Source: Faucicola sp048551375 (lineage in GTDB: Bacteria; Pseudomonadota; Gammaproteobacteria; Pseudomonadales; Moraxellaceae). From it: a stretch of 64,000 nucleotides of DNA. Below are positions 17,037 through 26,202 of this stretch, in pieces. The notes under the pieces were generated by a model, which saw only the letters and a list, made by a program, of their open reading frames with translations, was not told the DNA's origin and did not search any database. Both the position numbers and the translations under genes were made by a program. The first letter of the stretch is position 1. Every line of letters starts with the position of its first letter. The DNA lies in the NCBI RefSeq assembly GCF_048551375.1, contig NZ_JBLYZJ010000006.1:62001-126000 (forward strand), read 5' to 3'.

Positions 17037-18491
17037 ATGATTAGCATTTTTGATTTATTTAAAATTGGCATTGGGCCTTCTAGCTCACATACCGTAGGGC
17101 CGATGAAGTCTGCCAATCTATTTTTGCAAGCCCTAAAAGACCAACAACTGTTATCAAAGGTTGATAGCATAAAAATCACGCTTTACGGCTCGCTTGGGGC
17201 GACAGGCAAAGGGCATAGCAGTGACATTGCCGTCATTTTAGGGCTAATGGGAGAAGAACCGCAGACCCTTGATGTCAAAACCGTTTCAGCGAAAATTCAA
17301 ACTAGCCGAGAACAGCAAAAACTTCGCCTTAATGAGGCTTGCGGTGATTGCCATGAAATTGACTTTATCGAATCTAGCGATTTGATTTTTAAGCCTTTAG
17401 AGTCTTTACCCTATCACCCCAATGCGTTGACCATTGAGGCTTTTTGCAGGGGTGAAAGCCTTTATCAAGATACTTATTATTCGATTGGCGGTGGGTTTGT
17501 TCAAACCCAACAAGAGGCGGAAAATATTGAGCCAGTCATTCAAGCGGTCAATAAGCCTGTTCCCTATCCGTTTGCCAATGCCAATCAATTATTAGATATT
17601 TGCGAAACTCATCATCTATCCATTGCTGATGTGGTGCGGGCCAATGAACTTGCCAATATAAGTGAAGCCGATTTTAATCAGCAATTACATCGCATTTGGC
17701 AAGTGATGCAAGATTGTGTCAATGATGGCTGTCAGCAAGATGGGATTTTGCCAGGGGGCTTGCAAGTCCCTCGCCGAGCTAAGGCGATTTATCAGCAATT
17801 ATCCGCCACTGATAGCCGAAAAGCTTTTAATGATGCGTTGGCAGTGATGGACTGGGTTAATTTGTACGCCTTGGCGGTGAATGAGGAAAATGCCAGTGGT
17901 GGTCGTATTGTCACTGCACCGACCAATGGTGCGGCTGGGGTTGTCCCTGCGGTGTTGCATTATTATCGAGATTTTTGCCCAAATTATCACCTAAAAGGCA
18001 TGGAAGAATTTTTATTGACGGCAGCAGCGATTGGTATCGTTATCAAAGAAAATGCCAGTATTTCAGGGGCAGAGGTGGGTTGTCAAGGTGAGGTCGGTTC
18101 GGCTTGTGCGATGGCAGCGGCAGGTTTGACCCATGTACTTGGCGGAACACCACGACAATGTGCCAATGCGGCTGAAATTGGCATTGAGCATCATTTGGGT
18201 TTGACGTGTGACCCCATCGCAGGGTTGGTTCAAGTTCCTTGTATCGAACGGAATGCCATGGCAGCAGTCAAGGCGATTAATGCATCAAGATTGGCACTCA
18301 AAGGCAATGGGCATCATGTGGTGTCATTAGATAAAGCCATCAAAACCATGCAGGATACAGGCAGGGATATGATGTCAAAATATAAAGAAACCTCAATGGG
18401 CGGATTAGCCATCAATGTGATGACCGACAGCCAAGACCACGCTTCGCTTATCCCGATGATTGATGTTACTGTGAATTATAGTCAATGTTAA
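17037..18491 (+). CDS. sdaA: L-serine ammonia-lyase (single-chain, 4Fe-4S)
   Basis: Deaminates L-serine to pyruvate and ammonia. The 484-aa product has an N-terminal beta domain starting ISIFDLFKIGIGPSSSHTVGPM and a C-terminal alpha domain with GGRIVTAPTNGAAGVVPAVL, NASISGAEVGCQGEVGSACAMAAAG and GLTCDPIAGLVQVPCIERNA, where the conserved cysteines bind an iron-sulphur cluster. The ATG at 17037 is used because the family begins with MISxFD and AAGGAT lies 8-9 bases upstream; a longer frame from 16977 adds unmatched residues. It forms an operon with miaE 15 bases downstream. Confidence 0.96.
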   Translation: MISIFDLFKIGIGPSSSHTVGPMKSANLFLQALKDQQLLSKVDSIKITLYGSLGATGKGHSSDIAVILGLMGEEPQTLDVKTVSAKIQTSREQQKLRLNEACGDCHEIDFIESSDLIFKPLESLPYHPNALTIEAFCRGESLYQDTYYSIGGGFVQTQQEAENIEPVIQAVNKPVPYPFANANQLLDICETHHLSIADVVRANELANISEADFNQQLHRIWQVMQDCVNDGCQQDGILPGGLQVPRRAKAIYQQLSATDSRKAFNDALAVMDWVNLYALAVNEENASGGRIVTAPTNGAAGVVPAVLHYYRDFCPNYHLKGMEEFLLTAAAIGIVIKENASISGAEVGCQGEVGSACAMAAAGLTHVLGGTPRQCANAAEIGIEHHLGLTCDPIAGLVQVPCIERNAMAAVKAINASRLALKGNGHHVVSLDKAIKTMQDTGRDMMSKYKETSMGGLAINVMTDSQDHASLIPMIDVTVNYSQC

Positions 18492-18506
18492 TAAAAGGAA
18501 TCTATT

Positions 18507-19238
18507 TTGAATATCACCACCTCTACCTCATCTTTATTGCAATCACCCATGAAAGAAAATTTTAGCGATGTTGAAAATCTTGCGGTGATTGACCTTGACC
18601 AAGGTAATTTGGTACACCAACCCAAAAGCGTGGATATTTCACCGATTATTGCGTTTTTGGGCGTGCAAACTTCACAAAAATGGCTAGATGGTGCGTTGGC
18701 GGATTTGCCGACCATTATCCAAGACCATGCCAATTGTGAAAAAAAAGCAGCAGGCACGGCAATGAATTTGATTTTTCGCTATATGTCGCACACTGAGCTA
18801 CAGCTAAAACTCGCCCAATTGATTCGTGAGGAAATGCTTCATTATGAGCAAGTAATGGGCTTGATGGCAGAGCGTGGACAAGCATGGCAACATATTCCAG
18901 CAGGTCGCTATGCAGGCGGTATGCTCAAGCATAAACGCACCTATGAACCACAGGCGATGATTGATACGTTAATTATTGGGGCGTATATCGAGGCTCGCTC
19001 ATGTGAACGGTTTTTTGCGTTATCAGAAGTCATCAATGATGAGCGTTTGGCGAAGTATTATCGCTATTTATTAAAGTCAGAAAGCCGACATTTTGAGGAT
19101 TATTTGGCACTCGCTCAGTCGATTAGTGATGAGGATATCAGTGAGCGTGTGTCATTTTTTAGGACGGTAGAAAATGAACTGATAAGCACGCCAGACCATG
19201 AGTTACGTTTTCATAGTGGCGTGCCTAGTTGGTTATAA
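18507..19238 (+). CDS. miaE: tRNA 2-methylthio-N6-isopentenyladenosine hydroxylase MiaE
   Basis: A non-haem diiron monooxygenase that hydroxylates ms2i6A37 in tRNA, an oxygen-dependent modification. The ferritin-like four-helix protein shows iron ligands in DHANCEKKAAG, EEMLHYEQV (ExxH), EARSCERF and SESRHFEDYL (ExxH). The TTG at 18507 is preferred because AAAAGGA lies 8 bases before it; the next ATG (18549) has no such site. The stop codon lies inside a perfect 16-base tandem duplication (19226-19257) that repeats the last codons downstream without changing the product. Confidence 0.93.
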   Translation: MNITTSTSSLLQSPMKENFSDVENLAVIDLDQGNLVHQPKSVDISPIIAFLGVQTSQKWLDGALADLPTIIQDHANCEKKAAGTAMNLIFRYMSHTELQLKLAQLIREEMLHYEQVMGLMAERGQAWQHIPAGRYAGGMLKHKRTYEPQAMIDTLIIGAYIEARSCERFFALSEVINDERLAKYYRYLLKSESRHFEDYLALAQSISDEDISERVSFFRTVENELISTPDHELRFHSGVPSWL

Positions 19239-19279
19239 AAATAGTTGGTTATAAAAACAGGTAATAAGCAAATAAAATC

Positions 19280-19579
19280 TTAACGTGGAATATCTACCGA
19301 ACCATCTGTTAAAGTTTCCAACATAGGGGCAACATCATTATTCCCTTGAATGGCTTCTTTTAGCGTGGCTGTGGTAGCTTCAGGTAGCACGACCACATCT
19401 TTATCGTCAATCAATGTATCATCACTGGTTTGGGTTTTGATAGCTGATTGCGGTGAGTTATCAAAAATATCTGGCGTTTCGATAGCGTCTGGACGTCTTG
19501 CGGTCATTCCCTCACCTGCTTGGTGGGTCACGCTATCTTCTACTAAAACTCGTTGGGTCGGCTGTGATTGATTATTCAT
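19280..19579 (-). CDS. Hypothetical hydrophilic protein (99 aa)
   Basis: Not recognised. The ATG at 19579 is preferred (AAAGGA about 8 bases upstream); an ATG at 19603 would add eight Lys/Asn-rich residues. The product is acidic, rich in Thr, Asp and Val, without cysteine, signal peptide or membrane segment, and looks largely disordered apart from a possible helix near TTATLKEAIQG. Convergent with miaE and downstream of a 250-base gap before nnrS. Confidence 0.6.
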   Translation of the reverse strand: MNNQSQPTQRVLVEDSVTHQAGEGMTARRPDAIETPDIFDNSPQSAIKTQTSDDTLIDDKDVVVLPEATTATLKEAIQGNNDVAPMLETLTDGSVDIPR

Positions 19580-19783
19580 TATCTTGTTCCTTTTATTCAT
19601 CATTACAATATTTAACTATTGGGTTTGGTATTTTGAAATAACGCCCAATGATGGTAACAAATTCCCACGTTAAGATAAGCTGATAATTGGTTAAACTATG
19701 TGATAATTGTCAAAAGGCTGTAAAGTATTGCTTAGTGTTTAAAAGTTTGCGATTTTTTACAGCAAAACCAATCCTCTGATATG

Positions 19784-19808
19784 TTGGGCGTATACAACAC
19801 GCTCCTAC
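19784..19808. repeat. Short palindromic repeat, family A (degenerate)
   Basis: TTGGGCGTATACAACACGCTCCTAC, with mismatches in the right arm, close to the 3' end of the nnrS gene. Confidence 0.55.
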
Positions 19809-19851
19809 AAAGCCTATCTAATGACTCATTTAAACAAGCCTATCATCACCC

Positions 19852-21102
19852 TTAACCAAACAATTTATCCGTTCTTTCTTGGCTAAGGATATTGGCATAG
19901 CTGACCACAAACAGCCCAAACGCCACTATCCACAAGCCCTGTGCCAAGCCAAGACTCATCAGATAATGCGAGGGTAATAACCATCCTAACACCACCCTTG
20001 TTAGCCACGCCAATAGCATTGCCATAAATATCACGCTCACGGTTTTTGGCGGTGTATGGACGCTTCGCCCTGTATGCCCTAGACTGACCCGTGCCATCAT
20101 GGCAAGCGTCATCAGCCCAATCCCTGCAATCGCCACACCGTGCATGGCAAGGCTATGACTGACCCAACCGAAAGGCACAAGGGCAAATAAGCCAAATCCC
20201 AACACCATGCCAAAAAATGCCAACCACAATGACCATAATAGCGGACGTTGCCAAATACCACTCAAATGCCAGTTTTTAAGGCGTAAGGCATTACTCACCG
20301 CCACCAATATTGCCGAACCACTAATCAGCCATTTTGCCCATTCCAATTGACCGAGTTGAGCAAGAAAAATATCACTGATAAAAAACCCAAAAAACGCCCC
20401 TAAGCTCAAGCGGTCTAGTAGCACGGAATTTTTGACGGTCTGCTCGACTTTGCCATTTTCGGCAATGCCTCGTTCAATAAACATCGGCATCACTCGCCGA
20501 CCAATAGTCAGTACCACGCCAATAATCAGATAAAAACCGAACAACAAGCTCATTTGCTGACCCTGTAGGGCGTTTTGAAAAAGGGCGATATAAAACCAAA
20601 TTTGCCCAATCAGCAATAACAGCAACTTAGCAACAATCCCAATTTGGCGTTTTTGACGCACGGTATAAATCGGCTTAATCACAAAAAATGCCGTGAGTAG
20701 CCAAAATGCTAAATCGGCAATCATCGCCAGCCATGTCCATTGGTTAAGATTGATGCCATTGATTAGGAAAATCAGCCGAGCGATAGCCCACGGGGTGAAA
20801 ATCGCCAATAGCTTATAGCCATACGGCATGGGTTGATTTGTCCATGTTTTGACAGCGGTAAGCAAAAACCCTGCAATCACCGCCAACGCATAGCCATAAA
20901 TCATCTCATGTCCATGCCAATAAAACGGCATCATTTGGCTATTGGGGTCAAAACCAAAGTGAGTGGCGAAGGTGATATGTGACCATTTCAGCATGGTCAA
21001 GATGGCGAATACACTCGCCCCCAAGAAAAAAATCCGAAATCCAAGATTGAGTACAGGATGGGGCGAGGTAGGACGTTTGGTGGGTAATTTGATTTGTTGC
21101 AT
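19852..21102 (-). CDS. NnrS family protein
   Basis: A polytopic inner-membrane protein (416 aa, about 12 transmembrane segments) of the NnrS family, known as haem- and copper-containing proteins that protect against nitric oxide stress. Family marks are the opening LNLGFRIFFLGASVFAIL, the histidine-bearing FYWHGHEMIYGYALAVIAGFLL, the RRVMPMFIERGI loop and the late ARVSLGHTGRSVHTP. Nitric oxide or nitrite reductase genes usually nearby are not in this window. It lies downstream of ppk1 but is separated from it by about 90 bases. Confidence 0.92.
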   Translation of the reverse strand: MQQIKLPTKRPTSPHPVLNLGFRIFFLGASVFAILTMLKWSHITFATHFGFDPNSQMMPFYWHGHEMIYGYALAVIAGFLLTAVKTWTNQPMPYGYKLLAIFTPWAIARLIFLINGINLNQWTWLAMIADLAFWLLTAFFVIKPIYTVRQKRQIGIVAKLLLLLIGQIWFYIALFQNALQGQQMSLLFGFYLIIGVVLTIGRRVMPMFIERGIAENGKVEQTVKNSVLLDRLSLGAFFGFFISDIFLAQLGQLEWAKWLISGSAILVAVSNALRLKNWHLSGIWQRPLLWSLWLAFFGMVLGFGLFALVPFGWVSHSLAMHGVAIAGIGLMTLAMMARVSLGHTGRSVHTPPKTVSVIFMAMLLAWLTRVVLGWLLPSHYLMSLGLAQGLWIVAFGLFVVSYANILSQERTDKLFG

Positions 21103-21195
21103 GGGACAGACCTTGTTTTGTCAAGATGGACAATGCGAGCCGTTAATGTAACACACTCGCTGTCTATGCACCATGCTACTAAAGGATAATGATTC

Positions 21196-23427
21196 TTAAG
21201 ATTTATTAAACACAATCTTTTGCAACAAAAAGTCTTGGGCAGAAAATGCTTTTTCCCCATCTTTAGGCATGACAGCAGTCCAAGTACCTTTGGCATCTAG
21301 CTCCCACGCACTGAGGGTATCTTTAAGATAGTTTTGTAGGTCTTCCATGATACGGTTAAACACGGTGTTATCCTCGATAGGGAATGCCACTTCCACACGA
21401 TTCATCAAGTTGCGTTCCATCCAGTCGGCACTGGCACAGTAAAGGCGAGCCTTTCCTTTTTCTTGTTTATGGCTATTTTGCTCATAGCTACCGTTGGCAA
21501 AATAATACACACGGGTATGTTCCAAAAACCGAGAAACAATCGAACGTACACGGATATTATCCGACACGCCTGCCAGTTGCGGACGTAAGCAACACATTGA
21601 GCGAGTGATAAGGTCGATTTTTACCCCTGCTTGTGAGGCTTGGTATAGCTTGTCAATGAGTTTTTGCTCAGTCAAGGCATTGACTTTAATGATAATGCGT
21701 CCCTCTCGCCCTGCTTTGACATGGGCGATTTCATCATCAATATAGTCAAGTAACTTGTCATGTAGGGTGAATGGTGCATGCAGTAATTTTTGCAATTTGG
21801 CAGGTTTACCCATACCTGTGAGTTCGTTAAAAATTTTATGCACGTCATCGGTCACGGCTTCATTGGCAGTGAATAGCCCATAGTCGGTGTAGGCTTTGGC
21901 ATTGCCAGCGTGGTAGTTGCCCGTACCAAGATGCACATAACGGCGGATTTTATCTTCATCACGTTTGACAATCATCATCAATTTGGCGTGGGTTTTATAG
22001 CCGACAATGCCATATACCACCACTGCCCCTGCTTGTTGTAGAAAGTTCGCCACTTCGATATTGGATTTTTCATCAAATCTGGCACGTAGCTCAATGACGG
22101 CAGTGACTTCTTTGCCATTGCGAGCGGCTTCGGCTAGGGCTTTGACGATTTCTGAGTTTGTACCAGAGCGGTATAGGGTTTGTTTAATCGCTAACACGCT
22201 AGGGTCATTGGCGGCATGACGCAGTAAATTGACCACAGGGGCAAACGAATGAAACGGATGATGAATCAATACGTCTTGCTTACGAATGGTGTGAAAGACG
22301 TTTTCGTTTTTATCCATCGACTCACGGCGAAACGCCTTAGGAATCATGTGAGTAAATGGCTGATAGCGTAGGTGTGGAATTTTAAAATCAAACAGCAATC
22401 GTGTCAGATTCACAGGCCCATTGACTCGGTATAATTGCTCATTACTCAGACCAAATTCATTCAGCAAGTATTGCACCACGTTATCAGGGCATTTGGTAGT
22501 GACTTCGAGGCGGACTTTTGCCCCAAAACGGCGGTTTTCTAACTCACCCTCAAGGGCTTTTGCCAAGTCTTCCACATCATCAGACAAGTCCAAATCTGCA
22601 TTACGAGTCAGGCGGAACTGGTTACAGCCCGTCACCGTCATCCCTGTAAACAATTCACCAATATGCTCATGTATCACGGCAGTCAGCATAATGTGATGTT
22701 CTTTACCGCCTGTCAGCTCATTTGGCAAGCGAATAACACGAGGCAGACTGCGAGGGGCAGGCACGACCGCCAAATCAATCTCACGCCCAAAGCCATCTTT
22801 GCCCGTCAAACTCACCATAAAGTTAAGGCTTTTATTGACCAAGCGTGGGAATGGGTGGGCAGGGTCAATACTAATAGGCGTCAGCACTGGGGCGACTTGC
22901 TCATCAAAATATCGCTTGACCCACTGAGCTTGTTCTTTGGTCAACTCATCACGCTTGAGGTAGCGAATATCTTGCTCGGCAAGGGCTGGCAATACTTCTT
23001 CATTCAAAATGCGGTACTGCTCTGCCACCGCTTGATGGGCGATTTCAGAAATATACGATAATACTTTACTTGGACGCATCCCATCAATACTGGTCGCCAC
23101 ATCGCCCATTTGCATTTTTTGCATCAAACCTGCCACACGAATCTCAAAAAACTCATCGAGATTGGACGAAAAAATAATCAAGAAAAACAAGCGTTCTAGC
23201 AAAGGATGTTGCGGATTGCGAGCTTGAGCAAGGACACGCTGATGAAACTGAAGCAACGACAACTCACGGTTAAAGTACAAATCAGTGGGGTTATTGCTAT
23301 ATTCAAATACCTGAGGATAGTTAATACTGGTCATCGAGGCATTATGAACCATAGTGTTGATATATTCATTATCTTTTTGGGTGGTGATATCGGCTTGTTC
23401 AGTTGGTGTCGGTTTGGCTGTGGTCAT
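21196..23427 (-). CDS. ppk1: Polyphosphate kinase 1
   Basis: Reversibly makes polyphosphate from ATP; usually membrane associated. The 743-aa product has an N-terminal domain with DLYFNRELSLLQFHQRVL and FSSNLDEFFEIRVAGL, a head domain, and two phospholipase D-like C-terminal domains. The catalytic histidine corresponds to the one in YKTHAKLMMIV (about residue 477; E. coli His435), followed by RRYVHLGTGNYHAG and TDYGLFT. SADWMERNLMNRVEVAFPI is the final family signature. A repeat element (family C) lies just upstream of the start, so the promoter may overlap or lie beyond it. Confidence 0.97.
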   Translation of the reverse strand: MTTAKPTPTEQADITTQKDNEYINTMVHNASMTSINYPQVFEYSNNPTDLYFNRELSLLQFHQRVLAQARNPQHPLLERLFFLIIFSSNLDEFFEIRVAGLMQKMQMGDVATSIDGMRPSKVLSYISEIAHQAVAEQYRILNEEVLPALAEQDIRYLKRDELTKEQAQWVKRYFDEQVAPVLTPISIDPAHPFPRLVNKSLNFMVSLTGKDGFGREIDLAVVPAPRSLPRVIRLPNELTGGKEHHIMLTAVIHEHIGELFTGMTVTGCNQFRLTRNADLDLSDDVEDLAKALEGELENRRFGAKVRLEVTTKCPDNVVQYLLNEFGLSNEQLYRVNGPVNLTRLLFDFKIPHLRYQPFTHMIPKAFRRESMDKNENVFHTIRKQDVLIHHPFHSFAPVVNLLRHAANDPSVLAIKQTLYRSGTNSEIVKALAEAARNGKEVTAVIELRARFDEKSNIEVANFLQQAGAVVVYGIVGYKTHAKLMMIVKRDEDKIRRYVHLGTGNYHAGNAKAYTDYGLFTANEAVTDDVHKIFNELTGMGKPAKLQKLLHAPFTLHDKLLDYIDDEIAHVKAGREGRIIIKVNALTEQKLIDKLYQASQAGVKIDLITRSMCCLRPQLAGVSDNIRVRSIVSRFLEHTRVYYFANGSYEQNSHKQEKGKARLYCASADWMERNLMNRVEVAFPIEDNTVFNRIMEDLQNYLKDTLSAWELDAKGTWTAVMPKDGEKAFSAQDFLLQKIVFNKS

Positions 23428-23451
23428 GGGATTTCCTTAATTTTTTGGTAT

Positions 23452-23587
23452 ATGACTTATGCAAACGACACTGGATTCCTGCATTCGCAGGAATGACGAA
23501 AAATTTTACGGAATCGTCACCCCTGCGTAGGCAGGGGTCTAGCGTCTTTATTTAGCAAGATAAATTTACAATTGGCGTAAGTCCTAT
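23452..23587. repeat. MITE-like repeat family C, copy 1
   Basis: An element of about 136 bases bounded by ATGACTTATGCAAA and GGCGTAAGTCCTAT, i.e. degenerate AGGACTTACGCA terminal inverted repeats. Two inner hairpins are present: ATTCCTGCATTCGCAGGAAT and ACCCCTGCGTAGGCAGGGGT. The same element lies in opposite orientation at 54466-54600. It separates ppk1 and mtgA. Confidence 0.8.
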
Positions 23588-23656
23588 GATAAATAACGGC
23601 TCAGTATAATGGGCTTTGTTGACCATTTGATTACAAGTGTGACAATTTAATGACAG

Positions 23657-24448
23657 TTATTCAGTATCTGGTAAATCGGCAGCACCCATACGGCGTAAAA
23701 TAATTTGGGTTTTATTGAGCAAGCGTCTGTCATTGCGATTTTTTTCATAATACTTGGGATTGGGTAACATGGCAATCAATGAAGCGGATTGGCGTTTGGT
23801 CAAACGACTGGCGGATTTTTGATAATAATGCTGTGAAGCGGATTCAATGCCATAAATGCCTTTACCAAACTCAGCGACATTGAGATAGGCGGTCAAAATC
23901 CGTTCTTTTGTCCACATGTTTTCTATCATCAAGGTGATAATCGCCTCTTCACCTTTACGCAGATAAGAGCGATTGGGGTATAAAAATAGATTTTTGGCAA
24001 GCTGTTGGCTAATGGTCGAGCCACCTGCCGAAATCGCCCCTGCTTTTTGGTTCTTTTTGATGGCGTTTTCGATACCTTGCACATCAAAACCTGCATGATT
24101 GCTAAAATTGGCATCTTCACTGGCAATCGCCGCACGTTTGACATTCACCGAGATTTGATTGTCTTCGACCCATGTTTGGCTTACCCCTTCAAAATGGGCC
24201 AAACGGTGCAAAATCATAAACATACTGTTATTAATCGGCTGGGTTTGCCAAATAAACAATAGCCCTGCCACCATCAGATGAAATACCACAAAAAACGTTA
24301 CAATCGTCAATAGCAAACGTTTGACAAAGCGTTTAAATTTGCCTGTTTTGGGCGGTGGTGGGGGCAGACCGTGCGAGGCAGGTTTGCGAGGTTTGGCTTT
24401 GCGTGATGGGTGAGTTGAGTCGGACGTTTGGGGTAAGGCGTGGCTCAC
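23657..24448 (-). CDS. mtgA: Monofunctional peptidoglycan glycosyltransferase MtgA
   Basis: Polymerises lipid II into glycan strands at the periplasmic face. The 263-aa protein has a basic, Pro-rich cytosolic start (residues 1-45), one transmembrane anchor (VTFFVVFHLMVAGLLFIW) and a GT51 domain with AIASEDANFSNHAGFD (catalytic Glu), GGSTISQQLAKNLFL, RKGEEAIITLMIENMWTKERIL (second Glu) and LNVAEFGKGIYGIESAS. There is no transpeptidase domain, which separates it from class A PBPs. Confidence 0.95.
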   Translation of the reverse strand: MSHALPQTSDSTHPSRKAKPRKPASHGLPPPPPKTGKFKRFVKRLLLTIVTFFVVFHLMVAGLLFIWQTQPINNSMFMILHRLAHFEGVSQTWVEDNQISVNVKRAAIASEDANFSNHAGFDVQGIENAIKKNQKAGAISAGGSTISQQLAKNLFLYPNRSYLRKGEEAIITLMIENMWTKERILTAYLNVAEFGKGIYGIESASQHYYQKSASRLTKRQSASLIAMLPNPKYYEKNRNDRRLLNKTQIILRRMGAADLPDTE

Positions 24449-24481
24449 ACGAATTTCCTTGACAAAAAACCTTTAGCAAAC

Positions 24482-24595
24482 TTATACCAATAAATATCGT
24501 ATTGTAGGGGCTTATTGTATAAGCCCAATCTTTAAATTTTCAAACAGGGCGTAAGCATTACGCCCCTACGGCTTGAATTTTTGGATTTGGTATAA
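24482..24595. repeat. Composite element with 9-base terminal inverted repeats enclosing two family A palindromes
   Basis: TTATACCAA (24482-24490) and TTGGTATAA (24587-24595) are perfect inverted repeats. They enclose GTAGGGGCTTATTGTATAAGCCC (24504-24526) and GGGCGTAAGCATTACGCCCCTAC (24547-24569), which are mutually inverted. The 114-base unit has no ORF and looks like a MITE. Confidence 0.6.
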
Positions 24596-24711
24596 CTAAA
24601 GAAAGGGAAAAATTAAAATTGGCTACGCTTGTGCCAATACAATTGTTAAAATATACCCCATTCACGATTTTTTGGCTATCTTTTTGCGAAAATATCCCAA
24701 GGAAACTTGCC

Positions 24712-24981
24712 ATGCCCCACCCTATGCCCCCCAATCCATCCGTTAACTTGAATGACACATGGCAACTTTATGGTACGCTTGGCTGTCATCTGTGTGAAGA
24801 TGCTGAAAATCTACTCAAACAAGCCCAAAGCGTGGCGGATATTAGCTTTGATAAAGTCGATATTGCTGATTTGGACGAAGTAGACATGCTAAAACTGGCG
24901 GATAAAATCCCTGTGTTAGTCACGCAAAATCGTACACTGCATTATCCATTTTCGGTGATGGATATTTTGGCGTTGACTTAG
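24712..24981 (+). CDS. Glutaredoxin-like (DUF836) thioredoxin-fold protein
   Basis: An 89-aa protein with a thioredoxin-like fold. WQLYGTLGCHLCEDAENLL carries the CxxC pair (CHLC) at the end of the first strand, and KIPVLVTQNRTLHYPFS contains the cis-proline (IPV) of the family. This is the DUF836/glutaredoxin-like family; it could reduce disulphides but partners are unknown. The ATG at 24712 has AAGGAA upstream; an in-frame start at 24619 would run through the upstream AT-rich region. Just after the stop is a family A palindrome that may end the transcript. Confidence 0.82.
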   Translation: MPHPMPPNPSVNLNDTWQLYGTLGCHLCEDAENLLKQAQSVADISFDKVDIADLDEVDMLKLADKIPVLVTQNRTLHYPFSVMDILALT

Positions 24982-24987
24982 CATCAA

Positions 24988-25008
24988 AGGGCGTATTCAA
25001 TACGCCCC
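24988..25008. repeat. Short palindromic repeat, family A copy
   Basis: AGGGCGTATTCAATACGCCCC, immediately after the stop of the glutaredoxin-like gene. Confidence 0.7.
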
Positions 25009-25045
25009 AAAATTCAATGTAATAAAACAATTTTCTTTGTAGTAA

Positions 25046-25405
25046 TCACAAACCTTTTGGCATTTTTAGCTCATTATCATTTTCTCGGTGAATAAAGTTT
25101 TGGGCTTCTTTCCACCCCTCTTCATCACCAAAATAAATCCGCCCATGCTGTGGGTCTTGATAAAACCGCATCATATTGCCTTTGCTATCTGCCATGCTAA
25201 AGGTCGCCAAAATATGCTCCCAACGCTTGCGGATATTGTCTTCATTTTGGTCACTCGCCAAAGTGGGCGTAAGGATATACGCCACTTCTTCGTATTGTTC
25301 TGGGGTCATGTGTTTTAGCACGTATTTGTTATCGACCAAGTTTTTGGCGATACGTTTGATATCTACTAATGTGACATCGCCGTCATCAAGTTCAAGAAAT
25401 ATCAT
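25046..25405 (-). CDS. Conserved-looking hypothetical protein (119 aa)
   Basis: Not recognised. A soluble, acidic protein starting MIFLELDDGDVTLVDIKRIA and containing an even spread of strands and helices, with aromatic-rich MMRFYQDPQHGRIYFGDEEGW near the end. No signal peptide or membrane helix. The ATG at 25405 is preceded by GAGGT at a suitable distance, and codon use resembles the neighbours, so it is likely a real gene. Convergent with the glutaredoxin-like gene. Confidence 0.7.
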   Translation of the reverse strand: MIFLELDDGDVTLVDIKRIAKNLVDNKYVLKHMTPEQYEEVAYILTPTLASDQNEDNIRKRWEHILATFSMADSKGNMMRFYQDPQHGRIYFGDEEGWKEAQNFIHRENDNELKMPKGL

Positions 25406-25475
25406 TTTTTGTACCTCATTATTGTGCTAATTATTATTTTTAAGTAAGTAGACAATTTTAAATGATAACTCCATT

Positions 25476-25549
25476 AACCCCCTCTAACTCCCCCTTAACA
25501 GGGGGAGAACCGCTCCCTCCCCTGCGAAGGGGAGGGTTGGGGTGGGGTC
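25476..25549. repeat. Palindromic repeat family E, copy 1
   Basis: CCCCCTCTAACTCCCCCTTA, then AGGGGGAG and CTCCCTCCCC / GGGGAGGG: two linked GC-rich hairpins. An inverted copy lies at 29694-29769. Confidence 0.7.
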
Positions 25550-25587
25550 ATTGATACTTGTATTTAATTTTGTCCTTTTACTTCCCC

Positions 25588-26202
25588 CTATGGTCGCAAG
25601 CGTACAAACAACTCGCTACCCTGTCGAGGGGTGATGGAATTATAGCACGGCTCAAGGGTGACTATCGTAAAGTATCGTGACAACAAGGACTGATATTCCG
25701 TCAAACTACCACCAAATGGCGGACTTTGTTCAAAGTCACGGTCAAATAACACGCCAAACAGCTCCCCTGTCGGCTTGAGCAGTCTTGCCATTTGCTCGGC
25801 ATATTCGACTCGGCGGTCTGGGTCTATGGCACAAAAAAATGTCTGTTCAATAATAAAATCAAATTGATAATCCGATGGTGACAAGGCAAAAAAATCTGCC
25901 TGTAGCAAATGCGAGGTCGGAAAGGTGGGATTGGCTTTGGCAAAATTGGCTAACGGCTGTTGAGCAAAATCCAATACGATGACGTTGGTAAAACCTTGCT
26001 CATGTAGGTATTGGGCTTCGTAGGCATTGCCTGCCCCTGCGATAAGCACTTGGCTGGTTTTATCCACGCCTTGTGCGATTAGGTGGTCGATATAGGCTTG
26101 TAAAGGCGGTGATATTTTACCAATATCCCAGCCTGTATAGCCGTGTTCATAGCGGTCTTGCCAAAATTCGGCGGTGTTAACTTGGTGATTGGGTGTGTTC
26201 AT
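25588..26202 (-). CDS. TPMT-family SAM-dependent methyltransferase
   Basis: A 204-aa class I methyltransferase. FWQDRYEHGYTGWDIGKISPPL at the start is typical of the thiopurine methyltransferase family. The SAM-binding glycine motif is VLIAGAGNAYEAQYL, the acidic residue after strand 2 is in VIVLDF, and FIIEQTFFCAIDPDRR is the post-II/IV family segment. Bacterial members methylate thiol, selenium or tellurium compounds or have unknown substrates, so the substrate here is open. Confidence 0.85.
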   Translation of the reverse strand: MNTPNHQVNTAEFWQDRYEHGYTGWDIGKISPPLQAYIDHLIAQGVDKTSQVLIAGAGNAYEAQYLHEQGFTNVIVLDFAQQPLANFAKANPTFPTSHLLQADFFALSPSDYQFDFIIEQTFFCAIDPDRRVEYAEQMARLLKPTGELFGVLFDRDFEQSPPFGGSLTEYQSLLSRYFTIVTLEPCYNSITPRQGSELFVRLRP

